Made by a program: the position numbers and the translations under genes. The notes beneath the pieces were generated by a model, which was not told the DNA's origin, searched no databases, and saw nothing but the letters and a program-made list of their open reading frames with translations. 64,000 nt of DNA from assembly GCF_039645565.1 (NCBI RefSeq), contig NZ_CP147914.1, positions 2,167,573-2,231,572 on the forward strand, written 5' to 3'. This document shows positions 8,296 through 15,596 of the stretch, one piece after another. This DNA is from Sulfurimonas sp. HSL1-2 (GTDB lineage Bacteria > Campylobacterota > Campylobacteria > Campylobacterales > Sulfurimonadaceae). The first letter of the stretch is position 1, and the number at the start of each line of letters is the position of its first letter.

Positions 8296-8337
8296 TTGAC
8301 GCATGTCAAAGCGCTGCCCGTAAACAGTGGTTATACT
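8296..8337 (+). promoter_or_regulatory. Crp/Fnr-type box promoter of the small ORF at 8361
   Basis: The perfect palindrome TTGACGCATGTCAA lies at 8296-8309 (centre 8302.5), with TATACT at 8332-8337. The predicted start is 8344, 41.5 bases from the box centre. The half-sites are the TTGAC/GTCAA variant described for HcpR-type regulators. Confidence 0.65.
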
Positions 8338-8360
8338 AAATTAAAAGTTGAAAGGTTCCT

Positions 8361-8624
8361 ATGCAACAACTGCTCATTACCGTGGAAATCCAGTCTGTCG
8401 GCGATCAGTGGCAGCTCGATGTCATAAACACCATTACGCGAAAGCATTTCATTTGCCACAACCTCGACGAAATGAACGAGAATATTCAGATGCTATTTGA
8501 TCTGTATGAAGGATACGAACTACAGGTGGAGTGGCTGAAAACGCCATTGGCAAGACCGGATCATATTAATGAAGTGCGACAGGAGATCGACAAGATGCAG
8601 CATTCACTTGAACAGGCTGATTAG
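8361..8624 (+). CDS. Small hypothetical protein under a Crp/Fnr-type box
   Basis: An 87-residue protein I do not recognise, starting MQQLLITVEIQSVGDQWQLD. The N-terminal 35 residues look like a beta-rich segment with one Cys and adjacent His residues (KHFICHNL). The rest is acidic and helical, ending QEIDKMQHSLEQAD. There is no signal peptide or membrane helix. AAAGG precedes the ATG by 6 bases. It diverges from nrdJ copy 1 and has its own well-placed Crp/Fnr-type box and TATACT -10, so it is very likely expressed with the NO/anaerobic set. No function is assigned. Confidence 0.75.
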   Translation: MQQLLITVEIQSVGDQWQLDVINTITRKHFICHNLDEMNENIQMLFDLYEGYELQVEWLKTPLARPDHINEVRQEIDKMQHSLEQAD

Positions 8625-8695
8625 CAAGAGTCTACATACCTTATCTGCCCAAAAATAGTGTGCTAAATCGTCATCCCTCCTGCTTTACAGTCTCA

Positions 8696-9118
8696 TCACC
8701 ACTGTCGTATCTTCTGATGGCATCCAACACATTCATTCAGTATATGCGCATAGTAGGCGGCAGTATTACTGTAGTCTTTCGGCCCGCCTAGACTCGAAGA
8801 AAGTTTGTCGATATTATCCCGAATTCTGAGCGCTGTATATTTGGCGTAACTTCGAGCAAATTTTGGGTCGTCAGGCATATGATAAACGAGTGCATCCCCA
8901 TGCCGTTCCACAAAATCCTTAGAGCTTCTGTCAAGCAACTGCGCACCTTTGCGCATCTCCCAAGGTTTGTTATATAAAATTCCGTGCTGGATCAATTCAA
9001 GCGCCGATGCAAAGCTTTGCATCGCTTTTTTGAGTTCTTCTTTTTGAACATCTTTACTTTGTTCACCGTATAACATGCTACACACCAATAGTATGGCTAC
9101 TACGCTCCACAATTTCAT
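8696..9118 (-). CDS. Cytochrome c-prime-like monohaem protein
   Basis: About 140 residues: a signal peptide (MKLWSVVAILLVCSMLYG), a helical body, and a single haem-binding motif CVGCH only seven residues from the C-terminus. A CxxCH at the extreme C-terminus of a four-helix protein is the mark of cytochrome c-prime and cytochrome c556, which bind NO at the haem. The start at 9118 is favoured by GGAGG 5 bases upstream; the first ATG at 9130 overlaps that site. It is probably periplasmic. Its presence among globin, qNOR and hemerythrin genes supports an NO-binding role, but low-spin c556 electron carriers share this layout. Confidence 0.8.
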   Translation of the reverse strand: MKLWSVVAILLVCSMLYGEQSKDVQKEELKKAMQSFASALELIQHGILYNKPWEMRKGAQLLDRSSKDFVERHGDALVYHMPDDPKFARSYAKYTALRIRDNIDKLSSSLGGPKDYSNTAAYYAHILNECVGCHQKIRQW

Positions 9119-9130
9119 ATCAACCTCCAT

Positions 9131-9649
9131 TGATAATAATTATTAATAGTAGCCGCATTGCTTTTAAGGGTGTCTGACACAAAAATCATAATTCTATTAG
9201 TTGAAATATTTTCGTTGGGAAAGATTCAAAATTATCGGGAGAAAGGCTTTTGGCTATATCCATATACATTTTACATTAGAAATTTATCTCTAAGTACTTT
9301 TGATATCCATGTCATAAATGTGCCCATATCGTGCCAAAGAATGACCACTTTTGAAGAAATGTGAGAGTAAGTGATAGAGCTGCAAAAGCCCTTTGTCATG
9401 GTCTTTTGTAGTTTATTTCATTTCATTCGAGATAATCCAGTATCCGGAGCCACTTTCATTAGACGCTTTTTCCCAAACTCATCGTTGTCATGGCACTCAC
9501 GTACATGAGTACGCTTCGTACTATTCCGCCTTGATTTTAGAAAAAATCGCCTATGAAAGTTCTACTGTGTAGAACACCCTCTTTTTACAGACTTTCTTTT
9601 CTACCCGTGATCCATTTCGTATCGTTTGCCCGTATGCGGTAGACCCCGC
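9131..9649. other. AT-rich gene-poor interval
   Basis: About 520 bases between the cytochrome c-prime-like gene and the second nrdJ. No convincing gene; the one plus-strand ORF (9158-9364) is AT-rich, has no ribosome-binding site and resembles no family I know. Visible elements are the palindrome TAATAATTATTA in the cytochrome promoter (about 9134-9145), the inverted repeat GTGTCTGACAC (9170-9180), and a 7-bp hairpin GTTCTAC/GTAGAAC (9559-9575) that could end transcription from either side. Base composition changes sharply at its right edge. Confidence 0.5.
9559..9586. terminator. Possible bidirectional terminator hairpin
   Basis: Stem GTTCTAC (9559-9565), loop TGT, stem GTAGAAC (9569-9575), followed on the plus strand by ACCCTCTTTTT and on the minus strand by TTTCAT. 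It lies about 75 bases downstream of nrdJ copy 2. Confidence 0.35.
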
Positions 9650-11623
9650 TTAAAGCTCGCAGGTGTCGTTCGAGCAGAAACGGCTCTCGATCCCGTCGCT
9701 GTCGGCAAAAAGGTTCCAGTCGATCTGCGGCATGGCGGAGAGCTTCTCCGCATAGGTTTCACGGGAAATCCCTTCATAGGGCATCTGCTTATAGGCGCCG
9801 GTCTCGGAGTGCGGCAGCATGGAAACCGACTTTATAACCGGGGCGAACTGCGCCAGCATATGCTCGACCTGGTGCCCCTCCGTTTCGGGGTCGAAATAAA
9901 CGGTACAGCTGACCATGTTGTCGCTCCATTCGCGCTGGAGCATCGCCAGAAACGCGAACTGCTCCCAGGCGGAAACCTCCGTCGCCTTACGCGTCTTCCC
10001 CTGATCGATCGGGAATGCGAAGACCGTCGTGTTGTCGCTGTAAGCGTCTGCTTCGTGGGGAACCCCCGCCGCTTTGAGGACACGGCAGACGGCGGAGTCG
10101 TTTCCGACACGCATCCGCCGTAAAGCGTACTGAAAGGTCGGGAAGTGCATCCCAGAACTTACCCCCGCCAGCTGTGAGATCGTGCCCGACGGTTTGATCG
10201 TCGTCACGCGGATCGAAGCCGGCACCCCCGCATCCGCCGCCAGTTTCTGGTTGACGGTGCGCACGACCTTGTACCCCTTGCGCAGCCGCCGTGTCAGTTC
10301 GGTCGCCCCAAGCGCATCGAGCATATCCGCTACGCCGGAGAGACTGATGCCGATGCGACGGTTGCGCACGACGATGGCATTGGTCTCGGGCCGGTGCGTC
10401 GGCAGCAGGGCGACCGTGGACGCGTAAAACGTCGCGTATTCGAGCACCTTGTAAAAGTCGTTCTCGTCCCCGCAGCGCGACGGGAAGACCTCCGCGAGGT
10501 TACACAGCTCGAAGCTCTCCAGCGGAATTTCGGAACAGGGGTTCGCCAGCCAGGCATTGTCGTGTGCGTCTCTGCCGTAGCGTGCGTACTTCTGCACGTT
10601 GATCAGATTCATGATCCCCGGCTCCCCGTTGGCGATGATCTGCTTGGCAATCATCGGCAGCTTTTTGAAATCGTCCGTCTTTTCCAGGACGACCGTATTG
10701 TTGGACATCCATCCGATCTCGGCACGCTCGGGATGGCGTTCGTAGTCTTTGAGCTCCAGGAAGGTGCTGTCGTCCGCCGAGCCCAGGGCGATCTCGGCGC
10801 TGCGCCGGACATTGCCGGCGACAACGCAGGCACCGATGGCATTGAAGATGTCCGCCGTACAGCGCGTCGCGTCCGTCTCCCCCGCACAGAAGGCATCCAG
10901 ATAACTCTCGATCCTTCGATGCAGCGTCTTGAGCGGTTCCGGTCCCGAAGCGGTGCCGCCGAAGCCCCTGATCGGCGCACCGGCAGGGCGGATCGTATCG
11001 TAATCGAACGCGAACCATGCCCCGCCCCTGGTGTAGCTTTCGATCAGCAGCCTGACCGATGCGACCCACCCTTCGCGGCTGTCGGGGATGACAAAGGGCA
11101 CCGGTCGGGACTTGTCCGGCACGGCGACACCGCTGCCTTTCCAGGCCGTGTTGAAACCGACGCCGACACCGCACATCAGCATATCCATGGTCCAGTCGGC
11201 CGCGGCGGCGAGATCGGCAGTGTCCACCGCACCGCAGTTGTTGAGCGCGGCACCGCCACGGGTATAGACGTATGCCGTTCCCATCGCCCAGAGCCCCCTC
11301 CCCGGCGGCAGCCATTTCATCTCGAACATCGCTTCGGCCATTTCGGCGGCATAGGATTGCCAATACGTTTCATCCCAATGCAGCCTGCTCGTCGCATAAT
11401 GGTGCTTTCGAACGGACATCGCCCCGTTCATCACCCGGATGACCGTATCGGCCCAATGTTCCTGCGACCCGTCCTCTTTTCGACGGCTGTAGGTCCGGTA
11501 GTAGGTTGCCTCCCCAAAGCCGCCGAAACCAAAATCCGGTCTACGCTGACGCAGCGCGGCACAGACCTTTGCCTTCAGCTCGAATCGTTCCGTGATCATC
11601 ATCTTATCGTCACTGTCGTTCAT
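9650..11623 (-). CDS. nrdJ: Adenosylcobalamin-dependent ribonucleoside-triphosphate reductase, class II (copy 2)
   Basis: A 657-residue paralogue of the gene at 6246-8219, nearly identical along its whole length. It keeps LNNC, NPCSE with the second Cys eleven residues on, and the C-terminal FCSNDTC pair, so it should be active. Differences are mostly conservative and concentrated in the first 30 residues and scattered loops; third codon positions are much richer in G and C. The start at 11623 has AAGGAGG 7 bases upstream. A TATACT -10 element lies at 11658-11653, but I see no TTGAY-N4-RTCAA box, unlike copy 1. This is probably the housekeeping copy. Confidence 0.9.
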   Translation of the reverse strand: MNDSDDKMMITERFELKAKVCAALRQRRPDFGFGGFGEATYYRTYSRRKEDGSQEHWADTVIRVMNGAMSVRKHHYATSRLHWDETYWQSYAAEMAEAMFEMKWLPPGRGLWAMGTAYVYTRGGAALNNCGAVDTADLAAAADWTMDMLMCGVGVGFNTAWKGSGVAVPDKSRPVPFVIPDSREGWVASVRLLIESYTRGGAWFAFDYDTIRPAGAPIRGFGGTASGPEPLKTLHRRIESYLDAFCAGETDATRCTADIFNAIGACVVAGNVRRSAEIALGSADDSTFLELKDYERHPERAEIGWMSNNTVVLEKTDDFKKLPMIAKQIIANGEPGIMNLINVQKYARYGRDAHDNAWLANPCSEIPLESFELCNLAEVFPSRCGDENDFYKVLEYATFYASTVALLPTHRPETNAIVVRNRRIGISLSGVADMLDALGATELTRRLRKGYKVVRTVNQKLAADAGVPASIRVTTIKPSGTISQLAGVSSGMHFPTFQYALRRMRVGNDSAVCRVLKAAGVPHEADAYSDNTTVFAFPIDQGKTRKATEVSAWEQFAFLAMLQREWSDNMVSCTVYFDPETEGHQVEHMLAQFAPVIKSVSMLPHSETGAYKQMPYEGISRETYAEKLSAMPQIDWNLFADSDGIESRFCSNDTCEL

Positions 11624-11809
11624 CCCATCCCTCCTTGCAAGCATCTTTCACAAGTATAGTAGGATTTTCATACCACTGCCGTTAGTTCAGTCACAATGTC
11701 AGACAACGGCTTATGCCGACGATCGTCAGGCTTGGCAGTTTTAAAGAAGAAGGGGCTTAAATAGGGCAAGAGAAAAGGTCGGGTACAGCCGGGCGGAATG
11801 CTGTCGGGA

Positions 11810-13519
11810 CTACCCTTCGTAGCTGCGTGCGATACGCTGGAAATCCTCCGAACGCGCCATCAGCTCCGTGAAGCTTCCCGTGTCCGTGATCTCGCCGGCT
11901 TTAAAGAAGTAGAGCCTGTCGGCGTGCTCTACCGTCGTGAGGCGGTGGGCGATCATGATGGTGATTTTGTCTTTCGAATAGGATGCCAGGGCCTTCTGGA
12001 TGCGGTATTCGCTCTCATTGTCCAGTGCACTGGTCGCTTCATCGAGGATCAGGACCGATGCGTTCTTGTAGATCGCCCTTGCGATGGCGATACGCTGGCG
12101 CTGGCCGCCCGAAAGGTTGACACCCCCCTCTTCCATCGGGGTATGTATCCCCTCCGGCAATCCCTGGGCAAAGTCGTAGGCGTCGGCCAGTTTCAGCGCC
12201 TCGATGACCCGCGCTTCGTCCAGTTCCAGTCCGTACGCGACGTTTTCGGCAAGGCTGTCCTGCATGACGTAAACGCGCTGGGAGACGACGGCCATCTGCC
12301 TGAGCAGGGAGCGGTGATCATACTCCCGTACATCCCGGCCGTTGATGCGCAGCACCCCTTCGGACGGGTCGTAAAACCGCAACAGCAGGTTGACCAGCGA
12401 GCTCTTCCCGCCCCCGCTGTCGCCGACAAGGGCGATCTGCTCGGAGGGGTGGATTGAGAGCGACACCCCCCGCAATGCGCGCTTCTCCCCGTAATCAAGC
12501 GATACCTGGCTGAATTCAATCTCCCGGATCGGCTCTTCCAGGAGCGCTGTTCCCTCTTCGATCATGCTTTTGCGGTCAAGCACGTTGAAGATCCGTTCGC
12601 TGGCGGCAATGGCGTTCTGGATCTTCCCGTAGATGGAGCTGACGCGCCGCATCGGCTGGAAGGTCAGCCCCACGGCCGTCAGAAACGCCGTGAACTCCCC
12701 TACGGTCATCTGGTTGTTGAAGACCTGCTGCCCGGCGATAAAGATGACGGCGGCCAGCCCCGTGGCCCCCAGGACCTCCATCATCGGGGAAACGATTTCA
12801 TTCGTATAGACCGCCTTCATGTTCAGCTTGAAGAACTTGTTGTTCTCCGCGTCGAAGCGCCCCATCTCGTAGGCTTCGGTCCCGTTGGCCTTGATGATCT
12901 CGGCGTTGTTGAAGACCTCTGTCAGACGGGTGACGACGTCGGCGTTCTTCTCCTGCGAACGGTGCGAAAGGCGGCGCAGGCGCTTGGCGATGAGGATCAG
13001 CGGATAGATCGCCAACGGGAGCACGACCAGGGAGTAGAACGCCAGTTCGGCATTGAGATAGATGACGTAGACGACGAGGCCGACTGCCGTCAGCAGCTCC
13101 CGAACCAGTTCGGGCAGCATGTTTGAGACGAAATACTGCACCCGGTTGATATCGTTGGTGATGCGGCTGATCAGCTCCCCGCTGCGGTTGGCGTGCAGGA
13201 AGGCCATGTCCAGGTGCAGCATATGGTCAAGCAGCTGCGAACGCAGCCGGGTGATGATATGCTGGCCGATATAGTTCATGAATACGGCCTGCAGGTAGCG
13301 CCCGACCGATTTGACGACGTAGATGACGATCATCATCAAAGGGATGTAGTAAAGCATCTGCGGGTCTTTCTCGATGAACATCTTGTCCATCAGCGGCTGC
13401 ATGATCTGTGCCGTCGCCACCGTGGCGAGTACCGTCATAATGATCCCGATGAGGACGATGACGTAGTAGCCTTTATACCCCTTGATATACGGCCAGAACC
13501 GTCGGAACGTCTGTTTCAT
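11810..13519 (-). CDS. msbA: ABC exporter, MsbA-like, fused membrane and ATPase domains
   Basis: 569 residues. The N-terminal half has about six membrane helices with the type I exporter coupling sequence; the C-terminal half is an ATPase with Walker A GDSGGGKSS, signature LSGGQRQRI, Walker B VLILDEATSALD and a switch His (IAHRL). As a half-transporter it should act as a homodimer. Placement beside lipopolysaccharide genes, and its start overlapping the end of the sulfatase-fold gene by 4 bases (ATGA), favour lipid A or LOS precursor flipping. Drug or lipid-linked oligosaccharide export cannot be excluded from sequence alone. Confidence 0.85.
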   Translation of the reverse strand: MKQTFRRFWPYIKGYKGYYVIVLIGIIMTVLATVATAQIMQPLMDKMFIEKDPQMLYYIPLMMIVIYVVKSVGRYLQAVFMNYIGQHIITRLRSQLLDHMLHLDMAFLHANRSGELISRITNDINRVQYFVSNMLPELVRELLTAVGLVVYVIYLNAELAFYSLVVLPLAIYPLILIAKRLRRLSHRSQEKNADVVTRLTEVFNNAEIIKANGTEAYEMGRFDAENNKFFKLNMKAVYTNEIVSPMMEVLGATGLAAVIFIAGQQVFNNQMTVGEFTAFLTAVGLTFQPMRRVSSIYGKIQNAIAASERIFNVLDRKSMIEEGTALLEEPIREIEFSQVSLDYGEKRALRGVSLSIHPSEQIALVGDSGGGKSSLVNLLLRFYDPSEGVLRINGRDVREYDHRSLLRQMAVVSQRVYVMQDSLAENVAYGLELDEARVIEALKLADAYDFAQGLPEGIHTPMEEGGVNLSGGQRQRIAIARAIYKNASVLILDEATSALDNESEYRIQKALASYSKDKITIMIAHRLTTVEHADRLYFFKAGEITDTGSFTELMARSEDFQRIARSYEG

Positions 13520-15522
13520 TCACTCCCCTTTTCCCATACGGGTTTCGCCGCTTTATATGCCTGCCGCACCAGGTACTCGGTCACCGCGAGTGCGGCGTTG
13601 TACTTCTGTTCGCAGGCACGCTGCTGTGCGTTGGCGGCATGGCCGGTTTTGAACGCTCCCCCGGCCGAGACGATGACCCCCGCGTCGTTATAGCCGCAGT
13701 GCAGCGCCGCAGGATCGTAGAGGTCCTCCCCGACGGCTATATAGGCCGTGTTGGAAAGGGTGCGGCCGTAAAGCGTCGGAAAGAGGTCGTTATGCGATGC
13801 ACTGACGTTGCGGTCGAACGGTTCGGCCTTCAGATACGGCGGCAGGTAGAGGTAGAACGGTACCTGCTTGCCTTCCTGCGGGGGGTTGTCGTAATGCATG
13901 ATCCCCTCGATGGTGTTGTTATCCGCGGTGATCGCGACAACGGTCCGTTCCCCCAGATCGGAGGCTTTGACCCCGTCCATGAAACGCCCGGCCATATCGA
14001 GGGCGTACTGGTAGTCCTGCAGCCGCCGGTGCGCCAGCTCCATATCCCCGGTAATGTGCGCCTGCAGTGCTTCCGTGAACTGCAGCGGCTTGGAGTCGTA
14101 GCTTTTGGAGAGGATATAGGGGGGATGGTTGTTCGTCGTCAGAATGTAGACAAACTGCGGCTTTTCCGCCTGCTCCAGCTTGTGCAGCACGAAGTCGTAG
14201 GTGTACCGGTCGTAGACGCCGTAATCATGCTCCTCCGCCCCGGGATAGAGCGCTTCGATGTCGCTTTTCCCCTCGACACGGTCGAACCCCTGGCGTTTGA
14301 AAAAAGTGCCGACGTTACGCCACGAGAGGTCCCCGCCATAGACGAAGTTCGTCTCGTAGCCCGCCGCTTTGTAGACCCTCGCTGCCGCCTGCGGGAATGC
14401 CGTACCCTGGTAACGGCTCTGCCCGTAGGCGATGCTGCCGGGACGGGCGACGACGTTGAGCAGAAACGGTTCCATCGATGCGATCGTCCCATTGGCACCG
14501 GAGATGAAATCGGTAAAGAGGATATCCTCGTCAAAGTGTTTTTTGAGCCGGCGCAGGATATCGAAATCAGGGCTCTGGTACTGCAGGATCGGTGCCCCGA
14601 AACTCTCCACCATGACGACGACGACATGGGGCGGTTTCGCTGCGGCAGCGCTATTGTTCGGCGTCGTACGCCGCAGGTTCGACACGAGATCGGCCGTATT
14701 GATCTGCTCCCGCCCGAGATAGTCCCTGAAGGCCTGCGGAACATTGCCTTTGTAGCCGCTGCGTTTGATCAGGTCGTAGCCGCCGTTTTTGTCTTTGAGA
14801 TACTGTTTGAGCGCTTTCTCGAACGCAAAGACGCCGCTGCGCGGGATGGCGTTTACAAAGACGTCCGTCGAAACCTCCGGGATGTCTTTAAGCAGGGGGA
14901 AAAGCCCGAGGCTGCCCCGCGCACCCACCCCGACCAGCAGCAGCAAAATCAGGTAGACGGCTGCCGCGCTGAGCGGACCGGCCGCCGCGCCCGTCGGGCG
15001 GACATCACGGAAAAAACGGCCGACGAGCCAGACCAGGGCCACGGCGTAAAAAAGTACCAGGCCGATGATCAGGGTGACGTTGTAGTTTTTAAGGCCGATC
15101 TGCACGAGGGCCCAGGTATCGTCGTCGAAGAAGCCGAAAAGCATGATCGTAATGTGCTCGCCAAAGTAGGAGTAGAAGCCGAAATCAATCCCGACCAGGG
15201 CGCTGACGATCAGGTAGGTGAGCGTAAAGTAGCCCCGGAAGAGCCGTCTCAGCCACGGCAGCGGTACGATGGAGCGGGCCAGGTGGTTGAGGATGATCAG
15301 CAGCAACGGAAGGGCTGAGAGGTAGCAGACGAGCACCAGGTCAATACGCAGGCCGAGGAAGAATGCTTCGGTCAGTTCCTGCGCGGGGAAAGACACCTTC
15401 GCCGGGGAGAACTGCCAGAAAAAGAGCAGGCGGAAGAGGGAGAGCAGCCCCAGAAAAAGGAGCTGGAGTTTCACCGTCTGCCGCAGCAGGCCGAAATAGT
15501 ATTGCGTCGGCGATTCGTTCAA
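13516..15522 (-). CDS. LtaS/EptA-type membrane sulfatase-fold transferase
   Basis: 668 residues with about five N-terminal membrane helices (to about residue 210) and a periplasmic sulfatase/alkaline-phosphatase-superfamily domain. Visible metal-site elements are VVVMVESFGAP (first Asp/Glu position), a nucleophile Thr in GANGTIASM, and further His/Asp patches (AITADNN, SASHNDLFPT). Relatives transfer glycerol phosphate or phosphoethanolamine to lipids and glycans. In a Gram-negative LOS locus, phosphoethanolamine or phosphoglycerol decoration of lipid A, core or glycan is most likely. The start is TTG at 15522, with a TATAAT -10 at 15552-15547. It is coupled to the ABC exporter gene. Confidence 0.8.
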   Translation of the reverse strand: MNESPTQYYFGLLRQTVKLQLLFLGLLSLFRLLFFWQFSPAKVSFPAQELTEAFFLGLRIDLVLVCYLSALPLLLIILNHLARSIVPLPWLRRLFRGYFTLTYLIVSALVGIDFGFYSYFGEHITIMLFGFFDDDTWALVQIGLKNYNVTLIIGLVLFYAVALVWLVGRFFRDVRPTGAAAGPLSAAAVYLILLLLVGVGARGSLGLFPLLKDIPEVSTDVFVNAIPRSGVFAFEKALKQYLKDKNGGYDLIKRSGYKGNVPQAFRDYLGREQINTADLVSNLRRTTPNNSAAAAKPPHVVVVMVESFGAPILQYQSPDFDILRRLKKHFDEDILFTDFISGANGTIASMEPFLLNVVARPGSIAYGQSRYQGTAFPQAAARVYKAAGYETNFVYGGDLSWRNVGTFFKRQGFDRVEGKSDIEALYPGAEEHDYGVYDRYTYDFVLHKLEQAEKPQFVYILTTNNHPPYILSKSYDSKPLQFTEALQAHITGDMELAHRRLQDYQYALDMAGRFMDGVKASDLGERTVVAITADNNTIEGIMHYDNPPQEGKQVPFYLYLPPYLKAEPFDRNVSASHNDLFPTLYGRTLSNTAYIAVGEDLYDPAALHCGYNDAGVIVSAGGAFKTGHAANAQQRACEQKYNAALAVTEYLVRQAYKAAKPVWEKGSE

Positions 15523-15546
15523 GCGTCAATACCCTTTTTAAGGCGT

Positions 15547-15577
15547 ATTATACAGTGTTGCACCGCTTTGGTATACT
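15547..15577. promoter_or_regulatory. Divergent promoters between the two sulfatase-fold genes
   Basis: TATAAT on the minus strand (15552-15547) faces the LtaS-like gene and TATACT on the plus strand (15572-15577) faces the YejM-like gene. The two -10 elements are only 19 bases apart, so the polymerases would compete. Confidence 0.5.
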
Positions 15578-15596
15578 TTCACCAAAAAGCGACACT

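Noticed and set aside
9131-9150. Fur-box-like AT palindrome in the cytochrome c-prime promoter
   Set aside because: Only about two-thirds of positions agree with the Fur consensus, in a region so AT-rich that chance matches are likely.
9158-9364. 68-codon plus-strand ORF in the AT-rich gap
   Set aside because: No ribosome-binding site, no family resemblance, and its composition follows the surrounding non-coding DNA.
10394-11659. Plus-strand open frame of 421 codons antisense to nrdJ copy 2
   Set aside because: Mirror image of a conserved enzyme gene; no ribosome-binding site or family resemblance.
13639-15318. Plus-strand open frame of 559 codons
   Set aside because: Antisense to the LtaS-like gene, with shadow-frame composition.
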